Shown: positions 1-9,365 of the stretch, one piece after another | How positions within the stretch are numbered: the stretch's first letter is position 1 | How the letters are laid out: the number at the start of each line of letters is the position of its first letter | Assembly (NCBI GenBank): GCA_003599455.1 | Contig: QZKF01000006.1 | Span: 1-64,000, forward strand | Direction of reading: 5' to 3' | DNA length: 64,000 bases | DNA from: Comamonadaceae bacterium | Lineage (GTDB): Bacteria > Pseudomonadota > Gammaproteobacteria > Burkholderiales > Burkholderiaceae_C | The notes under the pieces: generated by a model | What the model saw: the letters and a program-made list of their open reading frames with translations, nothing else | What the model was told of the DNA's origin: nothing | The model's database searches: none | Translations under genes and position numbers: made by a program

Positions 1-60
1 AGTGACGATGAGCCGATCCAGCCGGCTCGGTCCGGTGGGCCGGGCGCTGGCGTGCGCCAA
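1..60 (-). CDS. hemD: Uroporphyrinogen-III synthase, N-terminal fragment
   Basis: Only the first 20 codons are inside the window; the gene runs off the left edge. A TTG start lies 3 bases after the hemC stop, and a GGAGG Shine-Dalgarno sits 8 bases before it, inside the end of hemC. The fragment ends in LDRLIVT, which resembles the first beta strand of HemD (RVIVTRP-like). HemD closes hydroxymethylbilane to uroporphyrinogen III, the step after HemC, and hemC-hemD is a usual pair. The call rests on position, ribosome site and this short motif. Confidence 0.5.
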   Translation of the reverse strand, partial: MAHASARPTGPSRLDRLIVT

Positions 61-63
61 GCC

Positions 64-1020
64 TCAGGCCTCCGCGGCTGGCGGCGCGGCGCCCGCGGCG
101 CGCAGGGCCTGCGCCACGCGCTGGCCAAGCGCCTCGGCCTCGGCCAGGGTGTTGACCTCGGCGTGGTCGCTCACGCGCACCACGCGCTGGCGACCGTCGG
201 GGTCGCCCCAGGCGGCCTGAAGCGACAGCGCGCCCTCGCGGCCCCAGTCGGCGTACGCCGCGAGCGGCATGGAACAGCTGCCCCCCATGGCGCGCGAGAC
301 CGTGCGCTCGGCCGCCACGCGCATCCAGGTGGCGGGATGCACCAGCGGGGCGAGCGCGGCGATAAGGTCGGCGCGGTCGGCCCGCACCTCGATGCCCAGC
401 GCGCCCTGGCCGGCCGCGGGCAGCGACTCGACCGGTTCGAAGATGTGGCGGATGCGCGCGCCCAGGCCCAGGCGCTTGAGGCCGGCCGCGGCCAGCACGA
501 TGGCGTGGTACAGGCCTTCGTCGAGCTTGCGCAGACGCGTGTCGAGGTTGCCGCGCAGCGGCTCGATGCGCACGTCCTGGCGGCCCATCGCGTCCAGCGC
601 CTCGCGCAGCAGCACCAGGCGGCGCAGGCTGGAGGTGCCCACCACCGCGTTCGCGGGCAGATCGGCCAGGCCCGCGCAGTGCGGCGACACCCAGGCGTCG
701 CGCGGGTCCTCGCGCTCCATCACGCAGGCGAGCGCGAAACCGGCAGGCAGCTCCATCGGCACGTCCTTGAGCGAGTGCACGGCGATGTCGGCGCGACCGT
801 CTTCCAGCGCGAGCTCCAGCTCTTTCACGAACAGACCCTTGCCGCCGACCTTGGACAGGCTGCGGTCCAGGATCTGGTCGCCCAGGGTGGTCATGCCCAG
901 CAGCGTCACGCGGTGACCGAGGCCCTCGAGCAGCGCCTTGACGTGTTCGGCCTGCCACAGGGCCAGCCGGCTTTCGCGGGTGGCGATGGTGATGGCCAGG
1001 GCAGCGGGGGTGTGGGGCAT
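64..1020 (-). CDS. hemC: Porphobilinogen deaminase (hydroxymethylbilane synthase)
   Basis: Condenses four porphobilinogen units into hydroxymethylbilane in cytosolic haem and sirohaem synthesis. The 318-residue length is normal for the family. The N terminus has the [16 protein letters not shown] signature, followed by [14 protein letters not shown] and [11 protein letters not shown], which form the active site. Cys249 in [11 protein letters not shown] is the expected attachment site of the dipyrromethane cofactor. The gene is divergent from ppc and is followed after 3 bases by the start of hemD. The ATG at 1020 is used because the conserved N terminus begins a few residues later. Confidence 0.95.
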   Translation of the reverse strand: MPHTPAALAITIATRESRLALWQAEHVKALLEGLGHRVTLLGMTTLGDQILDRSLSKVGGKGLFVKELELALEDGRADIAVHSLKDVPMELPAGFALACVMEREDPRDAWVSPHCAGLADLPANAVVGTSSLRRLVLLREALDAMGRQDVRIEPLRGNLDTRLRKLDEGLYHAIVLAAAGLKRLGLGARIRHIFEPVESLPAAGQGALGIEVRADRADLIAALAPLVHPATWMRVAAERTVSRAMGGSCSMPLAAYADWGREGALSLQAAWGDPDGRQRVVRVSDHAEVNTLAEAEALGQRVAQALRAAGAAPPAAEA

Positions 1021-1152
1021 GGTGGGAGCGTGTGGTGCCGGGGGCCGAAACAGCGCGGCAATCTGGTACCCGGCTGGTAACGGAACAGGTGTTTTTGGAT
1101 GCTAGCATGGCCGTTTGCCCGAGCGCCCGACCACCCCACACCGCCCTCCACC

Positions 1153-4002
1153 ATGACGCGAACGCCTGCCCGCTCCACACCCTCCATCAACGCGGCCAGG
1201 GGCAGTGGCCGGGCCGACAAGGACCAGCCCCTGATCGACGACATCCGCCTGCTCGGTCGCATCCTGGGCGATGTGATCCGCGAGCAGGAAGGCCAGGCCG
1301 CGTACGATCTGATCGAGCAGATCCGCCAGCTCTCGGTGGCGTTCCGCCGCCACGCCGACGAGTCGGCCGACAAGGCTCTGAAGAAGCTGCTCAAGGGCTT
1401 GAGCGGCGACCGCGCGGTGAGCGTGATCCGCGCCTTCACCTACTTCAGCCACCTGGCCAACCTGGCCGAAGACCGGCACCACATCCGCCGCCGCGCGGTG
1501 CACGAGCGCGCCGGCGACCTGCAGGAAGGCAGCCTCGCGCGCACCCTGCAGAAGCTGCACAAGGCCGGCATCGCGCCGGCCGAGGTGGTGCGCACGCTGG
1601 CCAGCGCACACATCTCGCCGGTGCTCACCGCGCACCCTACCGAGGTGCAGCGCAAGAGCATCCTCGATGCCGAACGCGCCATCGCGCGCCTGCTCGGCGA
1701 GCGCGACGAACAACAACGCCTGCCGCGCGAGCGCGCCGACATCGAGGCGCAGATCCGCGCCCGCGTCACGCAGCTCTGGCAGACGCGCCTGCTGCGCTTC
1801 ACCAAGCTCACCGTGGCCGACGAGATCGAGAACGCGCTGAGCTACTACGAGGCCACCTTCCTCACGCAGATCCCGCGCCTCTACAGCGAGCTGGAAGCCG
1901 GCCTGGGCGACGGCGGCGCGGCGGCCGCGATCGCACCCTTCCTGCGCATGGGCCAGTGGATCGGCGGTGACCGCGACGGCAACCCCAACGTGACCGCGCA
2001 GACGCTGGAACTCGCGCTGCACAGCCAGGCCGACATGGTGCTGCGCCACCACCTCACGCAACTGCACCACCTGGGCGCCGAGCTCTCGGTATCGGCCATG
2101 CTCACCCGTGTGAGCCCGGCCATGCAGGCCCTGGCCGAACGCTCCCCCGACACGAATGCCCACCGCCAGGACGAGCCCTACCGCCGCGCGCTCACCGGCA
2201 TGTACGCGCGCCTCGCGGCCACGCTCAAGGCGCTCACCGGCGGCGAAGCGGCACGCCACGCCGTCGCGCCGCAGGACGCCTACACCAGCGCGGCCGAGCT
2301 GCTGGCCGACCTGCGCACCATCGAAGCCTCGCTCAGGTCGCACCACGGCGAAGCACTGGCGCGCGCGCGGCTGCAGCCGCTGATGCGAGCGGTGCAGGTG
2401 TTCGGCTTCCACCTCGCCACCATCGACCTGCGACAAAGTTCGGACAAGCACGAGGAGGTGGTGGCCGAGCTGCTCGCCACCGCCCGCATCGAGCCGCACT
2501 ACTCGCAGCTCGACGAGGCCGGCAAACGCGCCGTGCTGCTGCGCCAGCTCAACGACGCGCGGCCGCTGCGCGTGCCCGGCGCCACCTACTCGGCGCACAC
2601 CCTGGGCGAGCTCGCAATCTTCGACAACGCGCGCAGCGGGCGCGAGCGCTTTGGTGCGCAGGCGATCCGCCACGCCATCATCAGCCACACCGAGACCGTG
2701 AGCGACCTGCTGGAGGTGCTGCTGCTGCAGAAGGAAGCCGGTCTGATGCGCGGCACGCTCGGCGACGACGCGGTGTGCGACCTGATCGTGGTGCCACTGT
2801 TCGAGACCATCGAGGACCTGCGCAACGCCGCGCCCATCATGCGCGAGTACATCAACCTGCCCGGCGTGCGCGCCATGGTGCAGCGCGGCGCGGGCGACGG
2901 CTACAGCGAGCAGGACATCATGCTTGGCTACTCCGACAGCAACAAGGACGGCGGCATCTTCACCAGCAACTGGGAGCTGTACCGCGCCGAGATCGCTCTG
3001 GTCGAGCTGTTCGACACGCTCAACAAGGACGCCGAACAACCCATCCAGCTGCGGATGTTCCACGGCCGCGGCGGAACCGTGGGCCGCGGCGGCGGCCCGA
3101 GCTACCAGGCCATCCTGGCGCAGCCGCCGGGCACGGTGCGTGGCCAGATCCGGCTGACCGAGCAGGGCGAGGTGATCGGCTCCAAGTACGCCAACCCCGA
3201 GATCGGCCGCCGCAACCTCGAGACCCTGGTGGCCGCCACGCTGGAGGCCACGCTGCTCAAGCCCACGCGCAACGCGCCACCGGCCTTCCTGGCCGCGGCC
3301 GACGAGCTCTCGCGCCAGAGCATGGCGGCCTACCGCGCGCTGGTGTACGACACCCCGCGCTTCGCCGAATACTTCTTCGCCGCCACGCCGATCCGCGAGA
3401 TCGCCGAGCTCAACATCGGCTCGCGCCCGGCCTCGCGCAAGGCGACGCAGAAGATCGAGGACCTGCGCGCGATTCCCTGGGGCTTCAGCTGGGGCCAGTG
3501 CCGGCTCACGCTGCCGGGCTGGTACGGCTTCGGTTCGGCGGTGCACGCCTTCCTGCACCGCGACGGCCCCAAGGGCGTGGCCGCGCAGAAGGCGCTGCTG
3601 CAGAAGATGGTGAAGCAGTGGCCCTTCTTCAGCACCCTGCTCTCCAACATGGACATGGTGCTGGCCAAGAGCGACCTCGCCCTGGCCTCGCGCTACGCCG
3701 AGCTGGTGCCCGACAAACGCCTGCGCAAGCAGGTGTTCAGCGCGATCGAGGCCGAGTGGCAGCGCACCGCCGACGCGCTGGCGCTCATCACCGGCGAGAA
3801 GCAGCGCCTGGTGAACAACGCCGCGCTGCAGCGTTCGATGCGCCACCGCTTTCCCTACATCGACCCGCTGCACCACCTGCAGGTGGAGCTGGTGCGGCGC
3901 TACCGCGCGGGCGAAAACCAGGCCGACCGAGACGAGCGCGTGCGCCGCGGCATCCACATTTCCATCAACGGCATCGCCGCGGGTTTGCGCAACACGGGCT
4001 GA
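1153..4002 (+). CDS. ppc: Phosphoenolpyruvate carboxylase
   Basis: Carboxylates phosphoenolpyruvate with bicarbonate to oxaloacetate, an anaplerotic reaction in the cytosol. The protein has 949 residues, slightly longer than the roughly 880-930 typical of bacterial enzymes, mainly through an N-terminal extension. It carries the catalytic-His motif [12 protein letters not shown], then [10 protein letters not shown] and the glycine-rich loop [14 protein letters not shown]. The C terminus [12 protein letters not shown] is canonical. The ATG at 1153 is preferred over an in-frame start 54 bases upstream because the extra residues are not family-like. Divergent from hemC over about 130 bp. Confidence 0.95.
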   Translation: MTRTPARSTPSINAARGSGRADKDQPLIDDIRLLGRILGDVIREQEGQAAYDLIEQIRQLSVAFRRHADESADKALKKLLKGLSGDRAVSVIRAFTYFSHLANLAEDRHHIRRRAVHERAGDLQEGSLARTLQKLHKAGIAPAEVVRTLASAHISPVLTAHPTEVQRKSILDAERAIARLLGERDEQQRLPRERADIEAQIRARVTQLWQTRLLRFTKLTVADEIENALSYYEATFLTQIPRLYSELEAGLGDGGAAAAIAPFLRMGQWIGGDRDGNPNVTAQTLELALHSQADMVLRHHLTQLHHLGAELSVSAMLTRVSPAMQALAERSPDTNAHRQDEPYRRALTGMYARLAATLKALTGGEAARHAVAPQDAYTSAAELLADLRTIEASLRSHHGEALARARLQPLMRAVQVFGFHLATIDLRQSSDKHEEVVAELLATARIEPHYSQLDEAGKRAVLLRQLNDARPLRVPGATYSAHTLGELAIFDNARSGRERFGAQAIRHAIISHTETVSDLLEVLLLQKEAGLMRGTLGDDAVCDLIVVPLFETIEDLRNAAPIMREYINLPGVRAMVQRGAGDGYSEQDIMLGYSDSNKDGGIFTSNWELYRAEIALVELFDTLNKDAEQPIQLRMFHGRGGTVGRGGGPSYQAILAQPPGTVRGQIRLTEQGEVIGSKYANPEIGRRNLETLVAATLEATLLKPTRNAPPAFLAAADELSRQSMAAYRALVYDTPRFAEYFFAATPIREIAELNIGSRPASRKATQKIEDLRAIPWGFSWGQCRLTLPGWYGFGSAVHAFLHRDGPKGVAAQKALLQKMVKQWPFFSTLLSNMDMVLAKSDLALASRYAELVPDKRLRKQVFSAIEAEWQRTADALALITGEKQRLVNNAALQRSMRHRFPYIDPLHHLQVELVRRYRAGENQADRDERVRRGIHISINGIAAGLRNTG

Positions 4003-4041
4003 GCCCTTGCCCCCCGGGGAGCACGGATGAGAACCGCGGCC

Positions 4042-4047
4042 TAAAAT
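4042..4047 (+). promoter_or_regulatory. -10-like TAAAAT directly before a GTG start
   Basis: TAAAAT is followed by only 6 bases before the GTG of the PHP phosphoesterase gene, which would put the first transcribed base at or next to the start codon. No Shine-Dalgarno is visible. No good -35 is seen, so this is a suggestion of a leaderless transcript rather than a firm promoter. Confidence 0.35.
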
Positions 4048-4053
4048 GGCTCG

Positions 4054-4911
4054 GTGAATACCCTGATCAACGCCGACCTGCACTGCCATTCCGTCGTGTC
4101 CGACGGCACCCTCACGCCCGAGGCGCTGGCGCAGCGCGCCAAAGCCAACGGCGTGGAGCTCTGGGCGCTGACCGACCACGACGAGCTCGGCGGCCAGGAC
4201 CGCGCGATCGCCGCGGCCCGCGAGGCCGGCCTGCCCTACCTCACCGGCACCGAGGTCTCGGTCACCTTCGCGGGCATCACGGTGCACATCGTGGGCCTGG
4301 GCATGGACCACACCCACCCGGCGCTGCTGGACGGCCTGCGCGCCACGCGCGGCGGCCGCGAGCAGCGCGCGCGAGAGATGAGCGACGACCTGGCCCGCGT
4401 GGGCATCAAGGGCGTGTACGAAGGCGCGCTGAAGTACGTGGGCAACCCCGAGCTGATCTCGCGCTCGCACTTCGCGCGCTACTTGGTGGAGATCGGCGTG
4501 AGCAAGGACACCAACGAGGTGTTCCGCAAGTACATCACCGAAGGCAAGCCCGGCTTCGTGCCGCACCGCTGGGCCACACTGGCCGACGCGGTGGGCTGGA
4601 TCACGCAGTCCGGCGGCGTGGCGGTGATCGCCCACCCCGGGCGCTACAAGCTCACGCCCAACGAAGAGTTCGCGCTGTTCACCGAGTTCAAGGCGCACGG
4701 CGGCCAGGGCGTGGAGGTCATGACCGGCGCGCACGGCCAGGCCGACTACGCGAAGTACGCCGGCTACTGCCAGGAATTCGGCCTGGCCGCCTCGCGCGGC
4801 AGCGACTTCCACAGCCCCGAGGAAAGCCACACCGACCTGGGCCAGCTGCCCGATCTGCCGGGCAGCGTGACCCCGGTGTGGGAGCTGCTGCAGTCGCGCA
4901 TCCTCCAGTGA
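4054..4911 (+). CDS. PHP-domain metal-dependent phosphoesterase (RNase AM / YciV type)
   Basis: A 285-residue PHP phosphoesterase. Metal-binding residues are visible: His10 and His12 in ADLHCHSVVSDGT, Asp41-His42-Asp43 in ALTDHDELGG, then AHPGRYK and SDFHSP near the C terminus. Characterised relatives (RnmAM/YciV, and a Chromobacterium 3',5'-bisnucleotide phosphatase) remove 5' nucleotides from short RNAs or dephosphorylate 3',5'-bisphosphonucleotides, so such a role is likely here. The start is GTG. The stop overlaps the ATG of the transporter gene by one base (TGATG), indicating translational coupling. Confidence 0.85.
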   Translation: MNTLINADLHCHSVVSDGTLTPEALAQRAKANGVELWALTDHDELGGQDRAIAAAREAGLPYLTGTEVSVTFAGITVHIVGLGMDHTHPALLDGLRATRGGREQRAREMSDDLARVGIKGVYEGALKYVGNPELISRSHFARYLVEIGVSKDTNEVFRKYITEGKPGFVPHRWATLADAVGWITQSGGVAVIAHPGRYKLTPNEEFALFTEFKAHGGQGVEVMTGAHGQADYAKYAGYCQEFGLAASRGSDFHSPEESHTDLGQLPDLPGSVTPVWELLQSRILQ

Positions 4912-5819
4912 TGGTGGAGCCGGCCCGCTACCAGCCCGCGCAGGCCGCGCTGGGCATCACCTTCCTGATCCTGGCCACGGCCTTCTTTGCTGTGCTCGAC
5001 ACCACGGTGAAGTACGTCGGCGCCTTCGTGCCGGTGCTGATGGCGGTGTGGTTCCGCTACGTGTTCCACGCCGTCGTGGTGAGCGCCGTCATGCTGCCGC
5101 TGCGCGGGCGCAGCCTGATGCAGACCGCCCACCCCCGCTTCCAGGTGCTGCGCGGTGCCTTGCTGCTGGCCGTGAGCGCCATCTCCTTCGTTGCCCTGCA
5201 GTACATGCCGGTGGGCGAATTCACCGCCATCGTCATGATCACCCCGCTGGTGGTCACCTTGCTGGCCGCGCTGTTCCTGCGCGAGCGCGTGCCCCTGCTG
5301 CGCTGGGCCCTGGTGGCGGGCGGTTTTGCCGGCGCGCTGCTGGTGGTGCAGCCCGGCGGTGACGTGATCGGCTGGGCCAGCCTGTTGCCTCTGGTGATGG
5401 TGTTCACCTACGCCTGGTTCCAGATCCTCACCAGCAAGATGGCGCGCACCGAAGACCCCATGACCATGCATTTCTACACCGGCTGGGTCGGCGCGCTGCT
5501 CTCCAGCCTGGTGCTGCCCGTGGTGTGGCAGACGATCCCCGACGCCACCACGTTCGCGCTGCTGTGCCTGATCGGCCTCATGGGCACGGTGGGCCACTTC
5601 CTGCTGATCCTCGCGTTCAAGCGCACGCAGGCCTCCACGCTCACGCCCTACCTCTATGGGCAGATCGGCTTTGCCATGTTCTGCGGCTGGCTGGTGTTCG
5701 GCCATGTGCCGGGCCGGCTGGAGCTCATCGGCATGGCCATGATCGTGCTGTGCGGCGCCACCGCCAGCTGGCTCACCGCGCGCGACCGGCGCCTGCCGGT
5801 GGAGCAGCCCGAGGCCTGA
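4911..5819 (+). CDS. EamA/DMT-family inner-membrane transporter
   Basis: A 302-residue protein with about ten hydrophobic segments arranged as two EamA repeats, the normal architecture of drug/metabolite transporters. The first begins after residue 10 (ALGITFLILATAFFAVLD) and the second around residue 150. Substrate cannot be told from sequence; relatives export amino acids, metabolites or purines. It overlaps the upstream phosphoesterase by one base and is followed closely by the Sua5-like gene, so the three probably share a transcript. The ATG at 4911 is fixed by the overlap and by the family-like N terminus. Confidence 0.85.
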   Translation: MVEPARYQPAQAALGITFLILATAFFAVLDTTVKYVGAFVPVLMAVWFRYVFHAVVVSAVMLPLRGRSLMQTAHPRFQVLRGALLLAVSAISFVALQYMPVGEFTAIVMITPLVVTLLAALFLRERVPLLRWALVAGGFAGALLVVQPGGDVIGWASLLPLVMVFTYAWFQILTSKMARTEDPMTMHFYTGWVGALLSSLVLPVVWQTIPDATTFALLCLIGLMGTVGHFLLILAFKRTQASTLTPYLYGQIGFAMFCGWLVFGHVPGRLELIGMAMIVLCGATASWLTARDRRLPVEQPEA

Positions 5820-5842
5820 GCGGTCCACAATCGCGCCTCACC

Positions 5843-6478
5843 ATGTCCCAGTTCTTCGACGTCCACCCCGAGAACCCGCAGCCGCGGCTGCTCAAGCAGG
5901 CGGTGCAGTTGCTCGAGCGCGGTGGCGTGCTGGCCGTGCCGACCGATTCCAGCTACGCCCTGGTCTGCCATCTCGACGACAAGGCCGCGGCCGACCGGCT
6001 GCGCCGCATCCGCCAGGTCGATGACAAGCACCACCTCACCATCCTGTGCCGCGACTTGAGCGAGCTGGCGAGCTACGCCCGGGTGGACAACCGGCAGTAC
6101 CGCCTGCTCAAGCTCGCCACGCCCGGGGCCTACACCTTCATTCTCGAAGCCAGCAAGGAAGTGCCGCGCCGCGTGAGCCACCCCTCGCGCAAGACCATCG
6201 GCCTGCGCGTGCCCGACCACCGGGCCCTGCAGGCCCTGCTGGCCCTGCACAACGCGCCGCTGCTGGCCACCACGCTGATCCTGCCGGGCGAGAGCGATCC
6301 CCTGAACGACGCGCACGACATCCGAGACCGGCTCGAACACGACCTGGCCGGCGTGATCGACGCGGGCGCCTGCGCGCTGGAAGCCACCACGGTGATCGAC
6401 CTCACGCCCATGGGCGCCGGCGGCGAGCCCGAGGTGCTGCGCACCGGCCAGGGCGCACTGGCCCCGCTCGGGCTCTGA
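5843..6478 (+). CDS. Sua5/YciO/YrdC-family protein
   Basis: A 211-residue single-domain protein of the YrdC fold. It shows the family pattern GGVLAVPTDSSYALVCHLDD near residue 30, RIRQVDDKHHLTILCRDLSE around residue 60 and GLRVPDHRALQALL around residue 115. TsaC/Sua5 members make threonylcarbamoyl-AMP for tRNA t6A37, but the threonine and ATP-site details here look more like the YciO branch, whose role is less certain. A CACAAT hexamer lies 11 bases before the ATG. Neighbours are the DMT transporter upstream and the M50 protease downstream. Confidence 0.8.
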   Translation: MSQFFDVHPENPQPRLLKQAVQLLERGGVLAVPTDSSYALVCHLDDKAAADRLRRIRQVDDKHHLTILCRDLSELASYARVDNRQYRLLKLATPGAYTFILEASKEVPRRVSHPSRKTIGLRVPDHRALQALLALHNAPLLATTLILPGESDPLNDAHDIRDRLEHDLAGVIDAGACALEATTVIDLTPMGAGGEPEVLRTGQGALAPLGL

Positions 6479-6542
6479 ATCCCCGCGGCAGCGCGCGGAC
6501 CCAGTCTGGGACAATACGCGTTTGCTTCCAGCGCCCCCCGCC

Positions 6543-7211
6543 ATGGATTTCGCCCAGATCGTTCAAACCGTCGCCCTCTACGCCATCCCGGTGCTGTTCG
6601 CCATCACGCTGCACGAGGCCGCGCATGGCTACGCCGCGAAGCACTATGGCGACAACACGGCCGAGATGATGGGGCGCATCACGCTCAACCCGATCAAGCA
6701 CATCGACCCGCTGGGCACGATCGCGATGCCGCTGCTGCTGTACTTCGCCACCTCCGGGGCCTTCCTGTTCGGATACGCCAAGCCGGTGCCGGTGAATTTC
6801 GGCCGCCTGCGCAACCCCAAGCGCGACATGGTGTGGGTGGCCCTGGCCGGCCCGGGCGCCAACCTCGTGCAGGCCATCGCCTGGACCGTGCTGCTTTACG
6901 TGCTGGTGGCCATGGGTGTGGAAGAGCCGTTCTTCCTGCAGATGTGCCGCGCCGGCCTGCTGGTCAACCTCGTGATGTTCGCCTTCAACCTGTTCCCGCT
7001 GCCCCCGCTCGACGGCGGCCGCATCCTGGTCGGCCTGCTGCCCTGGAAGCAGGCGGAACTCGTTTCCCGTGTCGAGCCCTGGGGCTTCTTCATCGTGATG
7101 GCCCTGGTCATCAGCGGTGTGGTGGGCAACCTCTGGCTGCGCCCGCTCATGATGCTCACCGGCAGCGCCATCGAGGTGCTGCTCACGCCGCTTCGCCTGC
7201 TGATTCTCTGA
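6543..7211 (+). CDS. Site-2 protease family (M50) membrane metalloprotease
   Basis: A 222-residue polytopic membrane protein. HEAAH at residues 24-28 is the zinc-binding HExxH and lies in the first membrane segment (LFAITLHEAAHGYAAKHYGD). NLFPLPPLDGGRIL further on supplies the third ligand Asp. It lacks the PDZ domain of RseP, so it belongs to the short YdiL/SpoIVFB-like branch of intramembrane proteases of mostly unknown substrates. The ATG at 6543 is chosen over an upstream TTG because it gives the compact family N terminus. It is followed 8 bases later by trpS. Confidence 0.87.
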   Translation: MDFAQIVQTVALYAIPVLFAITLHEAAHGYAAKHYGDNTAEMMGRITLNPIKHIDPLGTIAMPLLLYFATSGAFLFGYAKPVPVNFGRLRNPKRDMVWVALAGPGANLVQAIAWTVLLYVLVAMGVEEPFFLQMCRAGLLVNLVMFAFNLFPLPPLDGGRILVGLLPWKQAELVSRVEPWGFFIVMALVISGVVGNLWLRPLMMLTGSAIEVLLTPLRLLIL

Positions 7212-7219
7212 ACCCGCCC

Positions 7220-8509
7220 ATGAAAACCCAACGCGTCCTCACCGGCATCACCACCTCGGGCACGCCCCACCTGGGCAACTACGTGGGCGCCATCCGCCCC
7301 ACCGTGCGGGCCAGCCGCCTGGCCGAAGTCGAGAGCTTCTACTTCCTGGCCGACTACCACGCCCTGATCAAGGTGGGCGAGCCCGCGCGCGTGCAGCGCT
7401 CCACGCTGGAGATCGCCGCCACCTGGCTGGCCTGCGGGCTCGACCCCGAGCGCGTGACCTTCTACCGCCAGTCCGACGTCCCCGAGATTCCCGAACTCAC
7501 CTGGCTGCTCACCTGCGTGACCGGCAAGGGCGTGCTCAACCGCGCGCACGCCTACAAGGCATCGGTGGACAAAAACACCGCCGCCGGCGAGGACCCCGAC
7601 GCGGGCGTGACGGCTGGCCTCTTCATGTACCCGGTGCTGATGGCGGCCGACATCCTGATGTTCAACGCGCACCAGGTGCCGGTGGGCCGCGACCAGATCC
7701 AGCACATCGAGATGGCGCGCGACATGGCGGCCAGCTTCAACCACCTCTACGGCGAACACTTCACGCTGCCCGAGGCGGCAATCGAAGACCACGTGGCCAC
7801 CCTGCCCGGCCTGGACGGCCGCAAGATGAGCAAGAGCTACGACAACACCATTCCCTTGTTCGTGCCGCGCGAGCAGTTGCGCAAGCTCATCATGGGCATC
7901 CTGACCGACTCGCGTGCGCCCGGCGAGCCCAAGTCCACCGAGGGCTCGGCGCTGTTCCAGCTCTACCAGGCCTTTGCCTCGGCCGAAGAAACCGCCGCCC
8001 TGGCCAAAGCCTACGCCGAGGGCATCGCCTGGGGCGACGCCAAACAGATGCTGTTCGAGCGCCTGGACCACGAGATCGCGCCGCTGCGCGAGGTCTACGA
8101 CCGCCTGATCCAGGACCCGGCGCAGATCGAAAAAACCCTGAAGGCCGGCGCGCAGAAGGCCCGCGCCATCGCCACGCCATTCACCGCCCGGCTGCGCGAC
8201 GCGGTCGGCCTGCGCCGGCTCGACAGCGTGGTGGCCACCACCACCAAGGCGGCCAGGTCCGCAGCGCCCGCGTTCAAGCAGTACCGCGAGAGCGACGGCC
8301 TGTTCTATTTCAAGCTGGTCGATGCGGGGGGTCAGTTGCTGCTGCAAAGCACCGGCTTCGCCTCCGGCAAGGACGCTGCCCAGGCGATCGCGCGCCTGCA
8401 GCAACAGGGCAGCCAGGCGCTGGCCGGGCTGCGCGACCAGCTCACCACCCAGGGTGACGCGGCTGCACTGGACCAGGCACTCGCACACTTCGCAGCGGAC
8501 AAGGGCTGA
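7220..8509 (+). CDS. trpS: Tryptophanyl-tRNA synthetase with C-terminal YegP-like domain
   Basis: Charges tRNA-Trp. Class I signatures are present: PHLGN at residues 16-20 (the HIGH motif) and KMSKS at 202-206 in DGRKMSKSYDN. The protein has 429 residues, against about 330-350 for a standard bacterial TrpS. The extra part begins near residue 350 and contains FKQYRESDGLFYFKLVDA and LLQSTGFASGKDAAQAIA, which look like a DUF1508/YegP domain, fused in the same frame. Such tails are known to me from related Burkholderiales, but their function is not. It follows the M50 protease with an 8-base gap. Confidence 0.95.
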   Translation: MKTQRVLTGITTSGTPHLGNYVGAIRPTVRASRLAEVESFYFLADYHALIKVGEPARVQRSTLEIAATWLACGLDPERVTFYRQSDVPEIPELTWLLTCVTGKGVLNRAHAYKASVDKNTAAGEDPDAGVTAGLFMYPVLMAADILMFNAHQVPVGRDQIQHIEMARDMAASFNHLYGEHFTLPEAAIEDHVATLPGLDGRKMSKSYDNTIPLFVPREQLRKLIMGILTDSRAPGEPKSTEGSALFQLYQAFASAEETAALAKAYAEGIAWGDAKQMLFERLDHEIAPLREVYDRLIQDPAQIEKTLKAGAQKARAIATPFTARLRDAVGLRRLDSVVATTTKAARSAAPAFKQYRESDGLFYFKLVDAGGQLLLQSTGFASGKDAAQAIARLQQQGSQALAGLRDQLTTQGDAAALDQALAHFAADKG

Positions 8510-8756
8510 GCGTCGCGATCGCGCAATGCGACCGCCCCGACCTTTGGTGGACAATCGGGGCATACCGGGCTCAAACACGAAAGTCACCATGGCCTCGACG
8601 GGGCGCGCATACTGAACCCCTCAGTTCATATACCCCCCGGTGTTTGGGTCCAAAAGTAAAAAGAACGACTGCATTCATGGGTCCCTGGCTATCGCCAAAC
8701 ACCGACAATCTCGATATGCTGTCGCATTGAAACCAATTATTACCAGCACGCCAGAC
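8510..8756. other. Intergenic region before the LuxR-type regulator
   Basis: A 247-bp gap between trpS and the response-regulator gene. It is visibly more AT-rich than its surroundings, especially from about 8610 to 8755, and would hold the promoter of the regulator. No convincing -35/-10 pair, tRNA or strong terminator hairpin was found, and no reading frame in it looks like a gene. Confidence 0.5.
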
Positions 8757-9350
8757 ATGAGTATTTTTGTTATCGACGACCACCCGCTGATGCGCGAAGC
8801 CGTCGTCATGTTGCTTCGGCGCCTGCGCGCCTCCACCCAGGTGATCGAGCTGGAGCGGCTGGCTGCGGTGAGCAAGGCCATCGCCGAACACGGTGAGCCC
8901 GAGCTGGTCTGTCTGGATCTGAAGCTGCCCGACACCAACGGCGTCTCGGGTGTGCGCGAAGTGCGGCAGATGCTGCCCGACACCTCCCTCATCGTGCTGT
9001 CCGCGTCGCCCTCCTCCGACTACGAAGACCTGGCCCGTGAAGCCGGCGCCGACGCCTATGTCGAAAAGTCGGCGGGCGCCGCCCAGATCGCCAAGGTGTT
9101 GCGCGAATTTCTGGCCGAAGAAGTGGAAGACGAGAACGCGCCCACGATTCCCGACAAGCTCTCCAAGCGCCAGAAGCAGTTGCTGGTCATGCTCGACCGG
9201 GGCTTGAGCAACCGCGACATCGCCGAGCAGTTGCAGATCAGTGAGCACACCGTCAAGGTGCACCTGTGGCGCCTGTTCCGGCGCCTCAACGTGAAGAGCC
9301 GTTCGCAGGCCAGCCACCTGGCCCGCACCGCCGGCCTGCTCGACCTCTGA
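8757..9350 (+). CDS. LuxR/NarL-family response regulator
   Basis: A 197-residue two-domain regulator. The receiver domain has Asp7-Asp8 in FVIDDHPL and the phospho-acceptor Asp54 in VCLDLKLPDTNG. The C-terminal LuxR-type helix-turn-helix spans about residues 135-190 (LSKRQKQLLVML, GLSNRDIAEQLQISEHTVKV). It faces a histidine kinase gene that ends 15 bases away on the other strand, and the two probably form a pair, although convergent arrangement of a cognate pair is less common. An in-frame upstream start at 8640 is rejected because the receiver fold begins exactly at MSIFVIDD. Target genes unknown. Confidence 0.88.
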   Translation: MSIFVIDDHPLMREAVVMLLRRLRASTQVIELERLAAVSKAIAEHGEPELVCLDLKLPDTNGVSGVREVRQMLPDTSLIVLSASPSSDYEDLAREAGADAYVEKSAGAAQIAKVLREFLAEEVEDENAPTIPDKLSKRQKQLLVMLDRGLSNRDIAEQLQISEHTVKVHLWRLFRRLNVKSRSQASHLARTAGLLDL

Positions 9351-9365
9351 TCTGAGGTCTCCGAC

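Noticed and set aside
1102..4830. Very long open frame (1242 codons) on the minus strand opposite ppc and the PHP gene
   Set aside because: It is a mirror frame caused by high GC and third-position bias; the translation is His/Arg/Gly-rich without family motifs, and ppc on the other strand is certain.
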